Assembly: GCA_036387335.1 (NCBI GenBank)
Contig: DASVTZ010000217.1
Coordinates: 1-64,000, forward strand
Source: Longimicrobium sp.
GTDB lineage: Bacteria > Gemmatimonadota > Gemmatimonadetes > Longimicrobiales > Longimicrobiaceae
DNA: 64,000 bases
Direction of reading: 5' to 3'
This document shows, one piece after another, positions 46,241 to 54,558 of the stretch. Under the pieces are notes generated by a model that had not been told where the DNA came from, did no database searches, and saw nothing but the letters and a program-made list of their open reading frames with translations. The translations under genes and the position numbers were made by a program. Each line of letters starts with the position of its first letter. Positions within the stretch are counted from its first letter, which is position 1.

Positions 46241-47035
46241 ATGTCCGCCGATCCTTCCCGCCCGCTCGTCCTCGTCACCGGTTCCAGCGGACTGCTGGGG
46301 CGCTCCCTGGTGGGGCGCGCGGCCGCGGGCGGGTACGTCGTGCGCGGCACCGGTCGCGGCGCCACGGGCCCGGGCGACGAGTGGACGCGCTGCAACCTGG
46401 CCAGCGGCGAGGGGGTGGACGCGGCGGTCAAGGACGTCCACACCATCATCCACGCGGCCAGCAGCCCCAGGGGCGACACCGAGCGCACCGACGTGCAGGG
46501 GACGATGCGCCTGCTGGAAGCCGCGCGGCGGGCCGGGGTGCGGCACGTGGTGTACGTCTCCATCGTGGGGATCGACCGCGTCCCGTTCGCCTACTACCGC
46601 CACAAGCTCGCGGCCGAGCGCGAGATGCAGGCGGGCCGCGTGCCGTGGACGATCCTGCGCGGCACCCAGTTCCACGACTTCATCGACACCATGTTCGCGG
46701 GGATGATGAAGCTCCCGGTCGGCTTCGTCCCCGGCGACTTCCAGAGCCAGCCGGTGCACGTGGACGAGTTCGCCGACGCGCTGTGGGAGTGCGTGGCCGC
46801 CGGGCCCATGAAGCGCGCGCCCGACGTGGCGGGGCCGCAGGTCCTCCGCTTTGGCGCGATGATGCGCGCGTGGAAGGCTGCCCGAGGCATCCGCAAGCCG
46901 GTGATCCACCTTCCGCTTCCCGGCGGAATGGCCGCCGCCCTGCGCCGCGGCGACGGCACCGCGCCGGAGCACGCCGTGGGGCGGATGACGTGGGAAGAAT
47001 GGCTTCGGGAAAGATACGGCACGGTCCTTCCGTAA
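46241..47035 (+). CDS. atypical SDR / NmrA-like NAD(P)-binding protein
   Basis: A 264-residue Rossmann protein with the nucleotide motif VLVTGSSGLLGRSLVGRA (GxxGxxG) near the N-terminus, VVYVSIVGIDRVPFAYYRHKLAAE with a Tyr-x3-Lys-like YRHK, and ILRGTQFHDFID. It matches the atypical short-chain dehydrogenase a5 group in layout. No partner gene identifies a substrate. It may be a redox sensor or epimerase-like protein. Confidence 0.82.
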   Translation: MSADPSRPLVLVTGSSGLLGRSLVGRAAAGGYVVRGTGRGATGPGDEWTRCNLASGEGVDAAVKDVHTIIHAASSPRGDTERTDVQGTMRLLEAARRAGVRHVVYVSIVGIDRVPFAYYRHKLAAEREMQAGRVPWTILRGTQFHDFIDTMFAGMMKLPVGFVPGDFQSQPVHVDEFADALWECVAAGPMKRAPDVAGPQVLRFGAMMRAWKAARGIRKPVIHLPLPGGMAAALRRGDGTAPEHAVGRMTWEEWLRERYGTVLP

Positions 47036-47118
47036 CAGAATGTTGCAGTTTCGTGAACCGACCGGCGGACCGGGTGTACGGGATCGTCCGCTCTACGAAG
47101 CTGGACCTCTGGAGGCCG

Positions 47119-47526
47119 ATGCGAGCTGTGACGAGCCGGTGGAAGCAGGCGGGGATCGCGACCCTGTGGATGGTGCTCTCGGGAGCGGCCGCGCACCCCG
47201 CGGGCCCGCGCGGTGAGCAGACCCCGGTGCGCGTGTCGATCGATCCGCGCGAGGGCACGGGCACGACCGTGTGCCTGGAAACCGGCCCCGCGGTGAAGGG
47301 GCGCAAGCGCGCGTCCGTGTCGCACGGCGGCGGGAACGCGGTGCTCTCCGCCGGCCCGGAGAGCCCCGGCCCGCACTGCGTGGAGCTCGCCGAGCCCCAG
47401 GGCACGGTGGCGGTGAGCCTCCAGTACTCGCGGCTCTGGGTGATCCCCTCCACGCTGACCGAGTACAGCTACCCGGCCGCCCAGGTGCGCGGAAAGCGGC
47501 TCACCTACCTCTGGGTGCGCGACTGA
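47119..47526 (+). CDS. small secreted protein of unknown function
   Basis: A 135-residue protein with a signal-peptide-like N-terminus (SRWKQAGIATLWMVLSGAAAHPAG) and GGAGG shortly before the ATG. The mature part is beta-rich and contains two cysteines that may form a disulphide (VCLETG and GPHCVEL). I do not recognise the family. Its stop overlaps the apparent CTG start of mutY by 3 nt. Confidence 0.65.
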   Translation: MRAVTSRWKQAGIATLWMVLSGAAAHPAGPRGEQTPVRVSIDPREGTGTTVCLETGPAVKGRKRASVSHGGGNAVLSAGPESPGPHCVELAEPQGTVAVSLQYSRLWVIPSTLTEYSYPAAQVRGKRLTYLWVRD

Positions 47527-48629
47527 GCGAGCCCCTCCCCGCCGGCGAGCTGCCCCGCCTGCGCGAGCGGCTCCTGGCCTGGTTCGACGCCCACCGCCGC
47601 GACCTCCCCTGGCGCACCCCGCCCGGCGAAACCCCCGATCCGTACCGCGTCTGGCTCTCGGAGGTGATGCTCCAGCAGACGCGCGTGGAGACGGTGAAGC
47701 CGTACTTCGCCCGCTGGCTCGACCGCTTTCCGACCCTCCGATCGCTCGCCGAAGCTCCCCTGGACGACGTCCTCACGGCGTGGGAGGGGCTCGGCTACTA
47801 CTCGCGCGCGCGCAACTTTCACCGCGCCGTCCGCGAGGTGGCGGAGCTCCACGCCGGCCGCGTCCCCGACGACCCGGCCGCCTTTCGCGCGCTCCCCGGT
47901 GTGGGGCGCTACACGGCGGGCGCGGTGATGTCGATCGCGTTCGGCCGCGGCGAGGCGCTGGTGGACGGCAACGTGCGCCGCGTCTTCGCCCGCTGGACGG
48001 ACGACCCGGCCCCCGCCGAGCCCACCCTCTGGTCGCTCGCCGAGGCACTCGCCCCCGGCGCGCGGCCCGGCGACGTGAACCAGGCGGTGATGGAGCTGGG
48101 CGCCACCATCTGCGTTCCGCGCGCGCCGCTCTGCGGCGACTGCCCGGTGCGCGAGCACTGCCGCGCCTTCCGCCACGGCACCCAGGCCGAGCGCCCCGCT
48201 CCCAAAAAAGCGAAGCCCACGCCGCACGAAGACACCGCCGTCGCCGTCGTCCAGCACGACGGCCGCACCCTCCTCGTCCGCCGCCCCGTCGATGCGCGGC
48301 TGGGCGGGATGTGGGCCTTCCCCGCCGCCGTGCGCCGCCGCGGCGAGAGCGTCGCCGCCGCCGCCGAGCGCGCGGTGCGGGACGGGCTGGCGCTGGAGGT
48401 GCGCGCCGGAGCCGCCATCGGCACGGTGAAGCACGCCTTCACCCACGTCCGCGCCAGCTACCACGCCGTCCGCTGCACCCTCCTCACCGGCGATCCGCGC
48501 CCTCTGCACTACGACGCCTGGGCCTGGGCCACCCCGGCCGATCTCTCCGGCTACGCCCTCCCCGTCGCCCAGCGCCGCATCGCCGCGCTGGCAGCGGAGC
48601 CGTCGCTGTTCAGCGGCGCCGAGGGCTGA
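47523..48629 (+). CDS. mutY: A/G-specific adenine glycosylase MutY
   Basis: Removes adenine mispaired with 8-oxoguanine. The 368-residue protein has the HhH glycosylase domain with E47 (SEVMLQQT), the hairpin LPGVGRYTAGAV and the catalytic D148 (VDGN), the [4Fe-4S] cluster cysteines C197, C204, C207 and C213 (C-x6-C-x2-C-x5-C), and a C-terminal NUDIX-like domain that reads 8-oxoG. No ATG, GTG or TTG occurs in frame between the upstream stop-free sequence and conserved residues; the best start is CTG at 47523, overlapping the TGA of the previous gene. Confidence 0.9.
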   Translation: MSEPLPAGELPRLRERLLAWFDAHRRDLPWRTPPGETPDPYRVWLSEVMLQQTRVETVKPYFARWLDRFPTLRSLAEAPLDDVLTAWEGLGYYSRARNFHRAVREVAELHAGRVPDDPAAFRALPGVGRYTAGAVMSIAFGRGEALVDGNVRRVFARWTDDPAPAEPTLWSLAEALAPGARPGDVNQAVMELGATICVPRAPLCGDCPVREHCRAFRHGTQAERPAPKKAKPTPHEDTAVAVVQHDGRTLLVRRPVDARLGGMWAFPAAVRRRGESVAAAAERAVRDGLALEVRAGAAIGTVKHAFTHVRASYHAVRCTLLTGDPRPLHYDAWAWATPADLSGYALPVAQRRIAALAAEPSLFSGAEG

Positions 48630-48672
48630 CACGCGTCCGCGCGATCAAACCTTGCGTGAGTTCATTGCGGTA

Positions 48673-48722
48673 TTAACGGTTCAGCCGCTAACCTTTAATA
48701 ACGTGCGTCCTTATCAAAGGTT
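48673..48722. promoter_or_regulatory. inverted repeats upstream of fic, candidate operator
   Basis: TTAACGGTT (48673-48681) pairs with AACCTTTAA (48690-48698) at 8 of 9 positions, and AACCTTT (48690-48696) also pairs perfectly with AAAGGTT (48716-48722). The three sites lie 50-100 bp before the fic start in unusually AT-rich sequence. The Fic protein ends in a winged-helix-like domain that may bind here. Confidence 0.55.
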
Positions 48723-48771
48723 CGCGGGTCCGCAGCGCATCGGTCCAGAACATCCAGCCCGGACGAGACCC

Positions 48772-49938
48772 ATGAGTAGAGCAGGCATCTGGGTGCGGCA
48801 GCAGCCCGGGCCAGAAGGGTTCTCGGCCTTCATCCCGGCGCCGCTTCCTCCATCTCCTCCGCTTGAGTTCACGCCGGAGCTCACGCGGATCTACGAGGAA
48901 GCCGTCCACGCGGTGGGGCAGCTGGAGGGCGTCACGCGCACGATGGATCCCGACCGCCTCCTGTACATGTACGTTCGCAAGGAGGCGGTGCTGTCCAGCC
49001 AGATCGAGGGCACCCAGTCCACCCTCTCGAATCTTCTGGAGTATGAGAACGCCGCCGCGCCGGGAACGCCGCTGAGCGACGTGCAGGAGGTCTCGCGCTA
49101 CGTCGCGGCGCTTTACCATGGCCTTCACCGCATCAGATCAGGCGAGCTGCCGTTGAGCCTGCGGCTGATCCGCGAGATGCACGGCGTCCTGATGCAGGAG
49201 GGGCGGGGCAGCGCGCGAAATCCCGGGGAGTTCCGGCGCACGCAGAACTGGATCGGCGGGACGCGCCCCGGCAACGCCCGCTTCGTGCCGCCGCCGCCTC
49301 ACGAAATGCAGGCTGCGCTCGCAAACCTGGAGAACTTCCTCCACGACGAGCACGGGCATACCGCACCCCTGTTGAAGGCGGGGCTGGCGCACGTGCAGTT
49401 CGAAACCATCCACCCCTTTCTGGATGGGAACGGACGGATCGGGCGGCTGCTCATCAGCCTCGTATTCATGACCGAGCGCCTGCTCACGCAGCCCTTCTTC
49501 TACTTCAGCCTTTACCTGAAGGAGAACCGCGCCGACTACTACGATGCGCTCCAACGCGTCCGCACGCATGGCGATTGGGAGGGGTGGATGCACTTCTACC
49601 TCGTGGGCGTCGAGGCAGTCGCGCGGCAGTCGGCCGATACCTCGCTGGCGCTGCGCACGCTGTTCGAGGAGGATCAGCGGCGCGTGATGAGGCTGGGGCG
49701 TGCCTCGGCGTCTACCGCCCGGGTGTACGAGTACCTGCGGCAGCGGGTCATCATCTCCATTCCGCGTGCCGTCAAAGAGCTCGTGATCGCGTGGCCGACC
49801 GTCAGCGGCGCACTCCAGCGGCTAGAGCAGCTCGGGATCGCCCGCGAAATCACCGGGAGGTCACGCGACCGGCTGTACGCGTACCATCAACAGCTTCATC
49901 TGCTCGACCAGGGGACTCAGCCACCGGAACGCGGCTAG
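48772..49938 (+). CDS. class II Fic protein with C-terminal winged-helix domain
   Basis: A 388-residue Fic AMP-transferase. The inhibitory helix motif SSQIEGT (75-81, S/TxxxEG) lies before the Fic core, which marks class II, and the core is HPFLDGNGRIGR (214-225). The C-terminal ~80 residues (RVYEYLRQRVIISIPRAVKELVIAWPTVSGALQRLEQLGI) look like a winged helix. GGACGAG precedes the ATG. Class II Fic proteins with such a tail are often autoregulated; the target protein is unknown. The gene is isolated, without a separate antitoxin gene. Confidence 0.9.
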   Translation: MSRAGIWVRQQPGPEGFSAFIPAPLPPSPPLEFTPELTRIYEEAVHAVGQLEGVTRTMDPDRLLYMYVRKEAVLSSQIEGTQSTLSNLLEYENAAAPGTPLSDVQEVSRYVAALYHGLHRIRSGELPLSLRLIREMHGVLMQEGRGSARNPGEFRRTQNWIGGTRPGNARFVPPPPHEMQAALANLENFLHDEHGHTAPLLKAGLAHVQFETIHPFLDGNGRIGRLLISLVFMTERLLTQPFFYFSLYLKENRADYYDALQRVRTHGDWEGWMHFYLVGVEAVARQSADTSLALRTLFEEDQRRVMRLGRASASTARVYEYLRQRVIISIPRAVKELVIAWPTVSGALQRLEQLGIAREITGRSRDRLYAYHQQLHLLDQGTQPPERG

Positions 49939-49947
49939 CAGGTCCCG

Positions 49948-50358
49948 CTAGTCCGCGTACTCGAATTCGACCTCCTTTTTGATCTCCGGAAGCAGCGAGC
50001 GGCTGACGGGGCACTCGTGCGCGGCGCGCTCCAGGCGGGCGCGCTGTTCGGGGGTGAGGCTCGCGGGCATGCGGATGCGCACCGGGATCGCGTCCACGCG
50101 GCGTGGGTCGGCGCGCATGTGCTTGACGGCGATGAACTCGGCGGAGGCGAAGGGGATGCCTTCGCGCTGCGCGACGATGGCCATCGTGGTCACCATGCAC
50201 GATGCTAGCGACGCCGCCAGCAGGTCCGTTGGAGAGAACGATGAGCCGTCGCCCATGTTGTCGCGCGGGGCGGCGGTGTTGAGCTGCGCGCCGGAGGGGC
50301 CGTGGCGCAGCTCCGTCTTCAGGTTGCCGGCGTAGCTGCCGGTGATCTCGACCGCCAT
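49948..50358 (-). CDS. OsmC-family peroxiredoxin-like protein
   Basis: A 136-residue OsmC/Ohr-superfamily thiol peroxidase. The two catalytic cysteines are C54 (LASCMVTTM) and C116 (HECPVSRSL), in the typical positions. The N-terminal strand VEITGSYAGNLKTELRHG and the segment FSPTDLLAASLASC are typical. A good ribosome-binding site (GAGGA) precedes the ATG at 50358. It likely reduces organic hydroperoxides. It ends 9 bp from the convergent fic gene. Confidence 0.9.
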   Translation of the reverse strand: MAVEITGSYAGNLKTELRHGPSGAQLNTAAPRDNMGDGSSFSPTDLLAASLASCMVTTMAIVAQREGIPFASAEFIAVKHMRADPRRVDAIPVRIRMPASLTPEQRARLERAAHECPVSRSLLPEIKKEVEFEYAD

Positions 50359-50574
50359 CGCGTCCTCGTGGGGTGTGGGTTCGGGGTGCGTTTCGTCATC
50401 GCGCGGTGTGTCACACTGTCCACTCAGTGGGTCAGCGGTGCGGAGCCATTTCGGGGGCTTTGCGGGCAAGATGAAACGCCGCAATCGCTTGCGCAAATGG
50501 CGGATTTCGGCACCCGCGTTGCCCTATGGAGTGGCGGCACCGGATTCATCCACCGTACGACCCTCAGAGGCACC

Positions 50575-51342
50575 ATGCGCTCGCGTTCCTCCATCCTCGC
50601 ACTGCTGTTCGCCGCCGTACTCGTTCTTCCCGCTTCCGCGGACGCCCAGCACTGCCGCCACGACTGCGACGACCCTGACTACGATCGCGAAGAAGAGTGG
50701 GGCCCGCGCCGGCCGACCGGCGGCTACCTCGGCGGACGGCTGGAGCTCGCCAGGCCGCAGGGTGAGTTCGGTGAGTTCGTGGAGTCCGGTTTCGGCGGGA
50801 ACGTGCACTACATCCACCGGCTGGACCGCGACGGGCTGATCGGCATTCGCGTGGATGGCGAGGCGATCACCTACGGCTACGAGCGGCAGCGCGTGCTCCT
50901 CAGCCCCACGGTCGGCGGGCGCATCCTGGCCGACCTGGTGACGACGAACAACGTCGCTTTCCTGGGCGTGGGCCCGCAGATCGGCACGCCGAACGGGACG
51001 CTGCGGCCGTACGCGCACGGCTTCGTGGGGGTCTCGTACCTCTTCACCTCGTCGTCGCTGGAGGGGAGCGCGAGCGGTGAGCCGTTCGCCAGCACGACGA
51101 ATTTCGACGACGTGACCTTTGCGTACGGCGGCGGCGCGGGGCTCTACATCCCGCTGCGCCGCGGGCCGGCGCCGATCTCACTGGATCTGGGCGCCACCTA
51201 CCGCAACGCCGGCCGCGCCGAGTACCTGCGCGAGGGCGACATCGTCGACAACCCGGACGGCTCCGTCACGCTCTTTCCGACGCGCAGCGACACGGACATG
51301 CTGAGCTTCCACGTTGGCGTGACTGTGGGGCTCAGCCGGTAA
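50575..51342 (+). CDS. outer-membrane beta-barrel-like protein
   Basis: A 255-residue secreted protein. The signal peptide (1-24, ending ASADA) is followed by CRHDC and an acidic linker, then alternating beta-strand pattern (GGYLGGRLELARP, GGNVHYIHRL, RPYAHGFVGVSYLF, ISLDLGATYRNAG) ending with LSFHVGVTVGLSR, the type of C-terminal strand recognised by the Bam machine, although the last residue is not aromatic. Probably an eight-stranded outer-membrane barrel of the OmpW/OmpX size class. AGAGG precedes the ATG. Confidence 0.75.
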   Translation: MRSRSSILALLFAAVLVLPASADAQHCRHDCDDPDYDREEEWGPRRPTGGYLGGRLELARPQGEFGEFVESGFGGNVHYIHRLDRDGLIGIRVDGEAITYGYERQRVLLSPTVGGRILADLVTTNNVAFLGVGPQIGTPNGTLRPYAHGFVGVSYLFTSSSLEGSASGEPFASTTNFDDVTFAYGGGAGLYIPLRRGPAPISLDLGATYRNAGRAEYLREGDIVDNPDGSVTLFPTRSDTDMLSFHVGVTVGLSR

Positions 51343-51350
51343 ACCGCGGG

Positions 51351-51394
51351 GCCTCACGCAGAGGCGCAGAGACGCAGGAGGAGGCGCGGAGAGG
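51351..51394. repeat. family A short-repeat element, single arm
   Basis: GCCTCACGCAGAGGCGCAGA then GACGCAGGAGGAGGCGCGGA, starting 9 bp after the beta-barrel stop. No mirrored right arm is found. It opens the 347-bp repeat-rich gap 51343-51689, which contains no gene that I can support. Confidence 0.78.
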
Positions 51395-51462
51395 GTTCCG
51401 CGCCTTCTTCGTTTTTCGGGGGGTGCGGTGCCGTGGGCGGGGGGCGGGGCAGCGGCCGGCAC

Positions 51463-51488
51463 GGGCAGCCACGTGGGGCGGCCCCTAC
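51463..51488 (-). repeat. family D hairpin unit (GTAGGGGC)
   Basis: On the minus strand GTAGGGGC opens a stem of 8 positions (51463-51470 with 51477-51484; one mismatch) around a 6-nt loop. The same unit occurs at 55817. Confidence 0.75.
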
Positions 51489-51532
51489 GAGGATCCGGTT
51501 CGATGGGCGGGGATCGGGGCGGAGGCGAGGGT

Positions 51533-51558
51533 GGGCGGACACGCAGGTCCGCCCCTAC
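51533..51558 (-). repeat. family D hairpin unit (GTAGGGGC)
   Basis: On the minus strand GTAGGGGC opens a perfect 8-bp stem GGGCGGAC/GTCCGCCC (51533-51540 with 51547-51554) around CTGCGT, followed by CACCCTCGCC. Compare the copy at 55750, where the stem reads GGGCAGAC/GTCTGCCC. Confidence 0.8.
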
Positions 51559-51623
51559 CGGGTATCGGCGTGCGGAGGCGGGCGTGCGAGATCCGTGCGC
51601 CTCCGCGGAGATCCATGCAAACA

Positions 51624-51655
51624 CCCCCTCCCCCAGGCAGTTTTGGGGGAGGGGG
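51624..51655. terminator. G/C-rich 12-bp hairpin
   Basis: CCCCCTCCCCCA (51624-51635) pairs perfectly with TGGGGGAGGGGG (51644-51655) around an 8-nt loop. It follows the stop of the small minus-strand gene at 51690 by 35 bp, with TGTTTG after it on that strand, so it probably ends that transcript. It may also be part of a repeat family. Confidence 0.6.
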
Positions 51656-51689
51656 ATGCGTCGCGGAGCGACGCTGGGGGTGGGGGCCC

Positions 51690-51863
51690 TCAGGACGTCG
51701 TCGTGGTCGTGCTTTCGGTCGTCGTGGGGGTGGTGGTCTCGTCGTCGTCGTTGCCCATGAAGCGCATCGCGCCCCAGATCAGCGCGGCGAGGAGGACGAG
51801 GCCCAGGAGCCACGGGAGAAAGTTGGGTCCGCTGCGCTTCCGCTCGACGTTGATGTCCGCCAT
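51690..51863 (-). CDS. small single-helix membrane protein with Thr-rich tail
   Basis: A 57-residue protein: a short basic N-terminus (MADINVERKRSGP), one membrane helix (NFLPWLLGLVLLAALIWGAMRF, about 14-36) and an acidic then Thr/Ser-rich tail. GGAGGTCGAG precedes the ATG. I do not recognise the family. The tail (TTTPTTTESTTTTTS) is coded by tandem ACG/ACC-like triplets. It is followed by a strong hairpin. Confidence 0.7.
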   Translation of the reverse strand: MADINVERKRSGPNFLPWLLGLVLLAALIWGAMRFMGNDDDETTTPTTTESTTTTTS

Positions 51864-51953
51864 CTCGACCTCCAGGGGGGTACGGGGGCAGGCCGGCGTC
51901 CGGTGCGCGCCGTCAGGTTGGTGCGCGCCAATTCGCACGCGCCATGCCAGGGG

Positions 51954-53138
51954 CTATCCGACGCGCACGAAGAAAGCCTTGAGGTACGCCGTCTCAGGGA
52001 TGGCGGGGTGCACCGGGTGGTCCGGGCCCTGGTGCCCCTGCTCCACCACCTGCAGCGACCGCCCCTGCCGCCGCCCGGCGCGCAGCACGGCATCCTGCAG
52101 CGATGCACGCGGCAGGTGGTACGAGCACGACGCGGACACCAGGATGCCATCCTGCTTCAGGACGTCCAGCGCCAGCGTGTTGAGGCGGCGATACGCTTCC
52201 TCGCCCTGCTTCACATCCTTCTTTCGCTTGATGAAGGCGGGCGGGTCCAGCACCACCGTGTCGAAGCGCTCCCCGTCCGCCGCGAGCTGGCGCAGCACGT
52301 CGAAGGCGTCGCCGCGTATGGACGAGACGCGATCCCCCACGCCGTTGAGGGCGGCGTTGCGGGCGACCATCTCCAGGGCAGGGGCGGATGCGTCCACGCA
52401 TACCACCGCGTCCGCGCCGGCCGCCGCCGCCTGCACTCCCCATCCGCCCACGTACGAGAAGACGTCGAGCACGCGCCCGCCGCGGACGTACGAGGCGAGG
52501 CGCGCACGGTTCATCCGGTGGTCGTAGAACCAGCCCGTCTTCTGCCCCGCGACGGGCGCCTCGAACTTCACGCCGTTCTCCTCCAGCGGCAGCACGTCGG
52601 GAACCTCGCCCCACGCGGTCTCCACGTACGATGGCAGGCCCTCCAGCTCGCGCCCTCCCACGTCGTTGCGCAGCAGGATGCCGGCGGGGGCGAGCTCGTC
52701 GCGGAGCGCTTCCACGATCTCGTCGCGCACGCGTTCCATGCCGGCCGTGGTGATCTGCACGACGAGGCGGTCGCCGAAGCGGTCCACCACCAGCCCAGGC
52801 AGCCCGTCGCTCTCACCGAAGACGGCGCGGTAGAAGGGGGTGCCGAAGACGGTGTCGCGCAGCGCGACCGCGCGGCGGATGCGGCCGCGGAGGAACGCGC
52901 GGTCGAGCTGGGCGTTGCGGTCGCGGCTCACCATGCGCACGGCGATCAGCGAGCGCGGGTTGACGTAGCCCACGCCCAGCGGCGCGCCGCGCGCGTCCTG
53001 CACCTCGGCCAGGTCGCCGGGCTGGAACGCAACCAGCGGCGTGGCAACCACATCCACCTCGTTGCTGAACACCCACAGGTGCCCGGCACGTAGCCTGCGG
53101 TCTTCGTCCTTGCGGAGGCGGAGCGGGGGGAGCGTCAT
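51954..53138 (-). CDS. 23S rRNA (cytosine-C5) methyltransferase RlmI-like
   Basis: A 394-residue PUA-domain methyltransferase of the RlmI/RlmK type that probably makes m5C in 23S rRNA. The N-terminal PUA-like part has LRAGHLWVFSNEVD and GYVNPRSLIAVRM. The Rossmann domain has VLDVFSYVGGWGVQAAAAGA (motif I), VCVDASAPALEMVARNAALNGV and the catalytic motif IV VVLDPPAFIKRKKDV; motif VI LVSASCSYHL carries the second cysteine. The start at 53138 is just before the conserved PUA domain; the far longer upstream frame is antisense to the kinase gene. Confidence 0.9.
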   Translation of the reverse strand: MTLPPLRLRKDEDRRLRAGHLWVFSNEVDVVATPLVAFQPGDLAEVQDARGAPLGVGYVNPRSLIAVRMVSRDRNAQLDRAFLRGRIRRAVALRDTVFGTPFYRAVFGESDGLPGLVVDRFGDRLVVQITTAGMERVRDEIVEALRDELAPAGILLRNDVGGRELEGLPSYVETAWGEVPDVLPLEENGVKFEAPVAGQKTGWFYDHRMNRARLASYVRGGRVLDVFSYVGGWGVQAAAAGADAVVCVDASAPALEMVARNAALNGVGDRVSSIRGDAFDVLRQLAADGERFDTVVLDPPAFIKRKKDVKQGEEAYRRLNTLALDVLKQDGILVSASCSYHLPRASLQDAVLRAGRRQGRSLQVVEQGHQGPDHPVHPAIPETAYLKAFFVRVG

Positions 53139-53300
53139 CGGCGTTGAATCCCTGGTCTTCGGAACCGTATCGAGCCCCGCGGCGGGCACTGGCCGCGGGT
53201 GCGTGGGCGGTGCGCCCGCGCAAAACATACACCCGCGTCCCGCGCCGGGCACCTCCGCCCCATCGCGCCGCGCCCGTGCCGCACCCCGTTTCGCAGCAGA

Positions 53301-54458
53301 ATGGCCATCGACACACCCCTCGCCGCCGCACCCACCGACCGCCGCATCCGCGAGCTGGACCTGCTGCGCCGGCTGGCCGTGGAGACCGCCGCGTCGGTGG
53401 AGCCCGAGGAGATCTGGGCGGCCGTCTGCCGCCGCCTCCCCGAGCTGATGGGTGCGGACGCCGCGCTCCTCGCGCTTCCCGGCGAGGAGCCGCGCGAGTG
53501 GTGGGCGGCGGCCGAGTCCGAGCACGCCCCTGCCCTGCGCGCGCTCCTGGAGACGGCTCGACGCGGCGGGCGCACGGCATCGGCGGGGGGCGAGCTGGCG
53601 GCGGTGGCGGTGCCCATGCGCCCGCGCGGCGAGCCGGCGGCGCTGGTGGTGGGGTGGATCGATGGCGACGTCCCCCCCGGCGGCACCGCGCTGGTGGAGG
53701 CGCTCGCGGAGCAGACCGCGGTGGCCCTCGCCGGCGCCGCGCGCTACGCCGAGATGCGCGATGCGGCCGTGCGGCGCGACCGCTTCTTCAGCGCCATGAG
53801 CCACGACCTGCGCACCCCCATCACCGCCATCGTCGGCTACAGCGAGCTCCTGCAGGACGGCATCGTGGGCGAGCTCACCGAGCGGCAGCAGGAAATGATG
53901 GGGCGCATCTGCCAGGTCTCCGGCCACCTGTCGCAGCTCGTCAACGACATCCTGGACCTGGCCAAGCTGGATGCCGGCCGCATGGAGTTCCAGCTCCAGC
54001 CGATCCCCCTGGGCGAACTGCTGGAGGGCGCCATTTCGACGGTGGAGCCGCAGGCCACCGCGAAGGGGCTGCGGGTGAGCTTCGCGGACCCGTCTGGGGT
54101 CGTGGTCTCGGCCGACGAGCCGCGCGTGCGGCAAATCCTCGTGAACCTGCTCTCCAACGCCGTCAAGTTCACCGAGAGCGGCGAGGTCGCCGTTTCCGCC
54201 GGCGTCGATGGGGAGCGTGGGTGGATCGAGGTGCGCGACACCGGGCCAGGGCTGCCCGGTGGGAGCGAGGAGGCGGTCTTCGAGGAGTTCTTTCAGCTCC
54301 AGACGGGCGGCAAGGGGAAGCGCGAGCCCGGCACTGGCCTGGGCCTCGCCATCGCGCGGCGCCTGGCTCGTGCCATGGGCGGCGACCTTACCGCGCACAA
54401 CGTGGATGGCGGCGGCGCGGCCTTCACCCTGTACCTCGCGCATCACGCCGAGAGCTGA
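53301..54458 (+). CDS. cytoplasmic GAF-domain sensor histidine kinase
   Basis: A 385-residue kinase: a GAF-like sensor (about 20-150, LLRRLAVETAASVEPEEIWAAVCRRL), HisKA with the phospho-acceptor H in SHDLRTPITAI (about 166), and HATPase_c with the N-box LVNLLSNAVKFTESG, G1 DTGPGLPGG and G2 GTGLGLAIARRL. There is no membrane segment, so it senses a cytoplasmic signal. No response regulator gene lies beside it. It is followed by a family A hairpin that ends with TTTTTT. Confidence 0.9.
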   Translation: MAIDTPLAAAPTDRRIRELDLLRRLAVETAASVEPEEIWAAVCRRLPELMGADAALLALPGEEPREWWAAAESEHAPALRALLETARRGGRTASAGGELAAVAVPMRPRGEPAALVVGWIDGDVPPGGTALVEALAEQTAVALAGAARYAEMRDAAVRRDRFFSAMSHDLRTPITAIVGYSELLQDGIVGELTERQQEMMGRICQVSGHLSQLVNDILDLAKLDAGRMEFQLQPIPLGELLEGAISTVEPQATAKGLRVSFADPSGVVVSADEPRVRQILVNLLSNAVKFTESGEVAVSAGVDGERGWIEVRDTGPGLPGGSEEAVFEEFFQLQTGGKGKREPGTGLGLAIARRLARAMGGDLTAHNVDGGGAAFTLYLAHHAES

Positions 54459-54460
54459 AG

Positions 54461-54557
54461 GCCTCACACAGAGCCACAGAGGGGTACGAAAAGACGAACG
54501 GAAAGGCGTTCTCCGCGCCTTTCCGTTCGTCTCCGTGCTCTCTGTGTGATGCTTTTT
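54461..54557 (+). repeat. family A element acting as terminator of the kinase gene
   Basis: CCTCACACAGAGCCACAGAG (from 54462) and CTCTCTGTGTGATG (54538-54551) form the outer stem. A near-perfect inner stem (AGACGAACGGAAAGGCG with CGCCTTTCCGTTCGTCT) closes on TTCTC. TTTTTT follows at 54553-54558, so this copy has the form of a rho-independent terminator. Confidence 0.85.
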
Positions 54558-54558
54558 T

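Noticed and set aside
51624-51655. Poly-G/C hairpin as an i-motif or quadruplex site
   Set aside because: Runs of five G with single A breaks would allow it, but I have no evidence beyond composition; the hairpin explanation is simpler.
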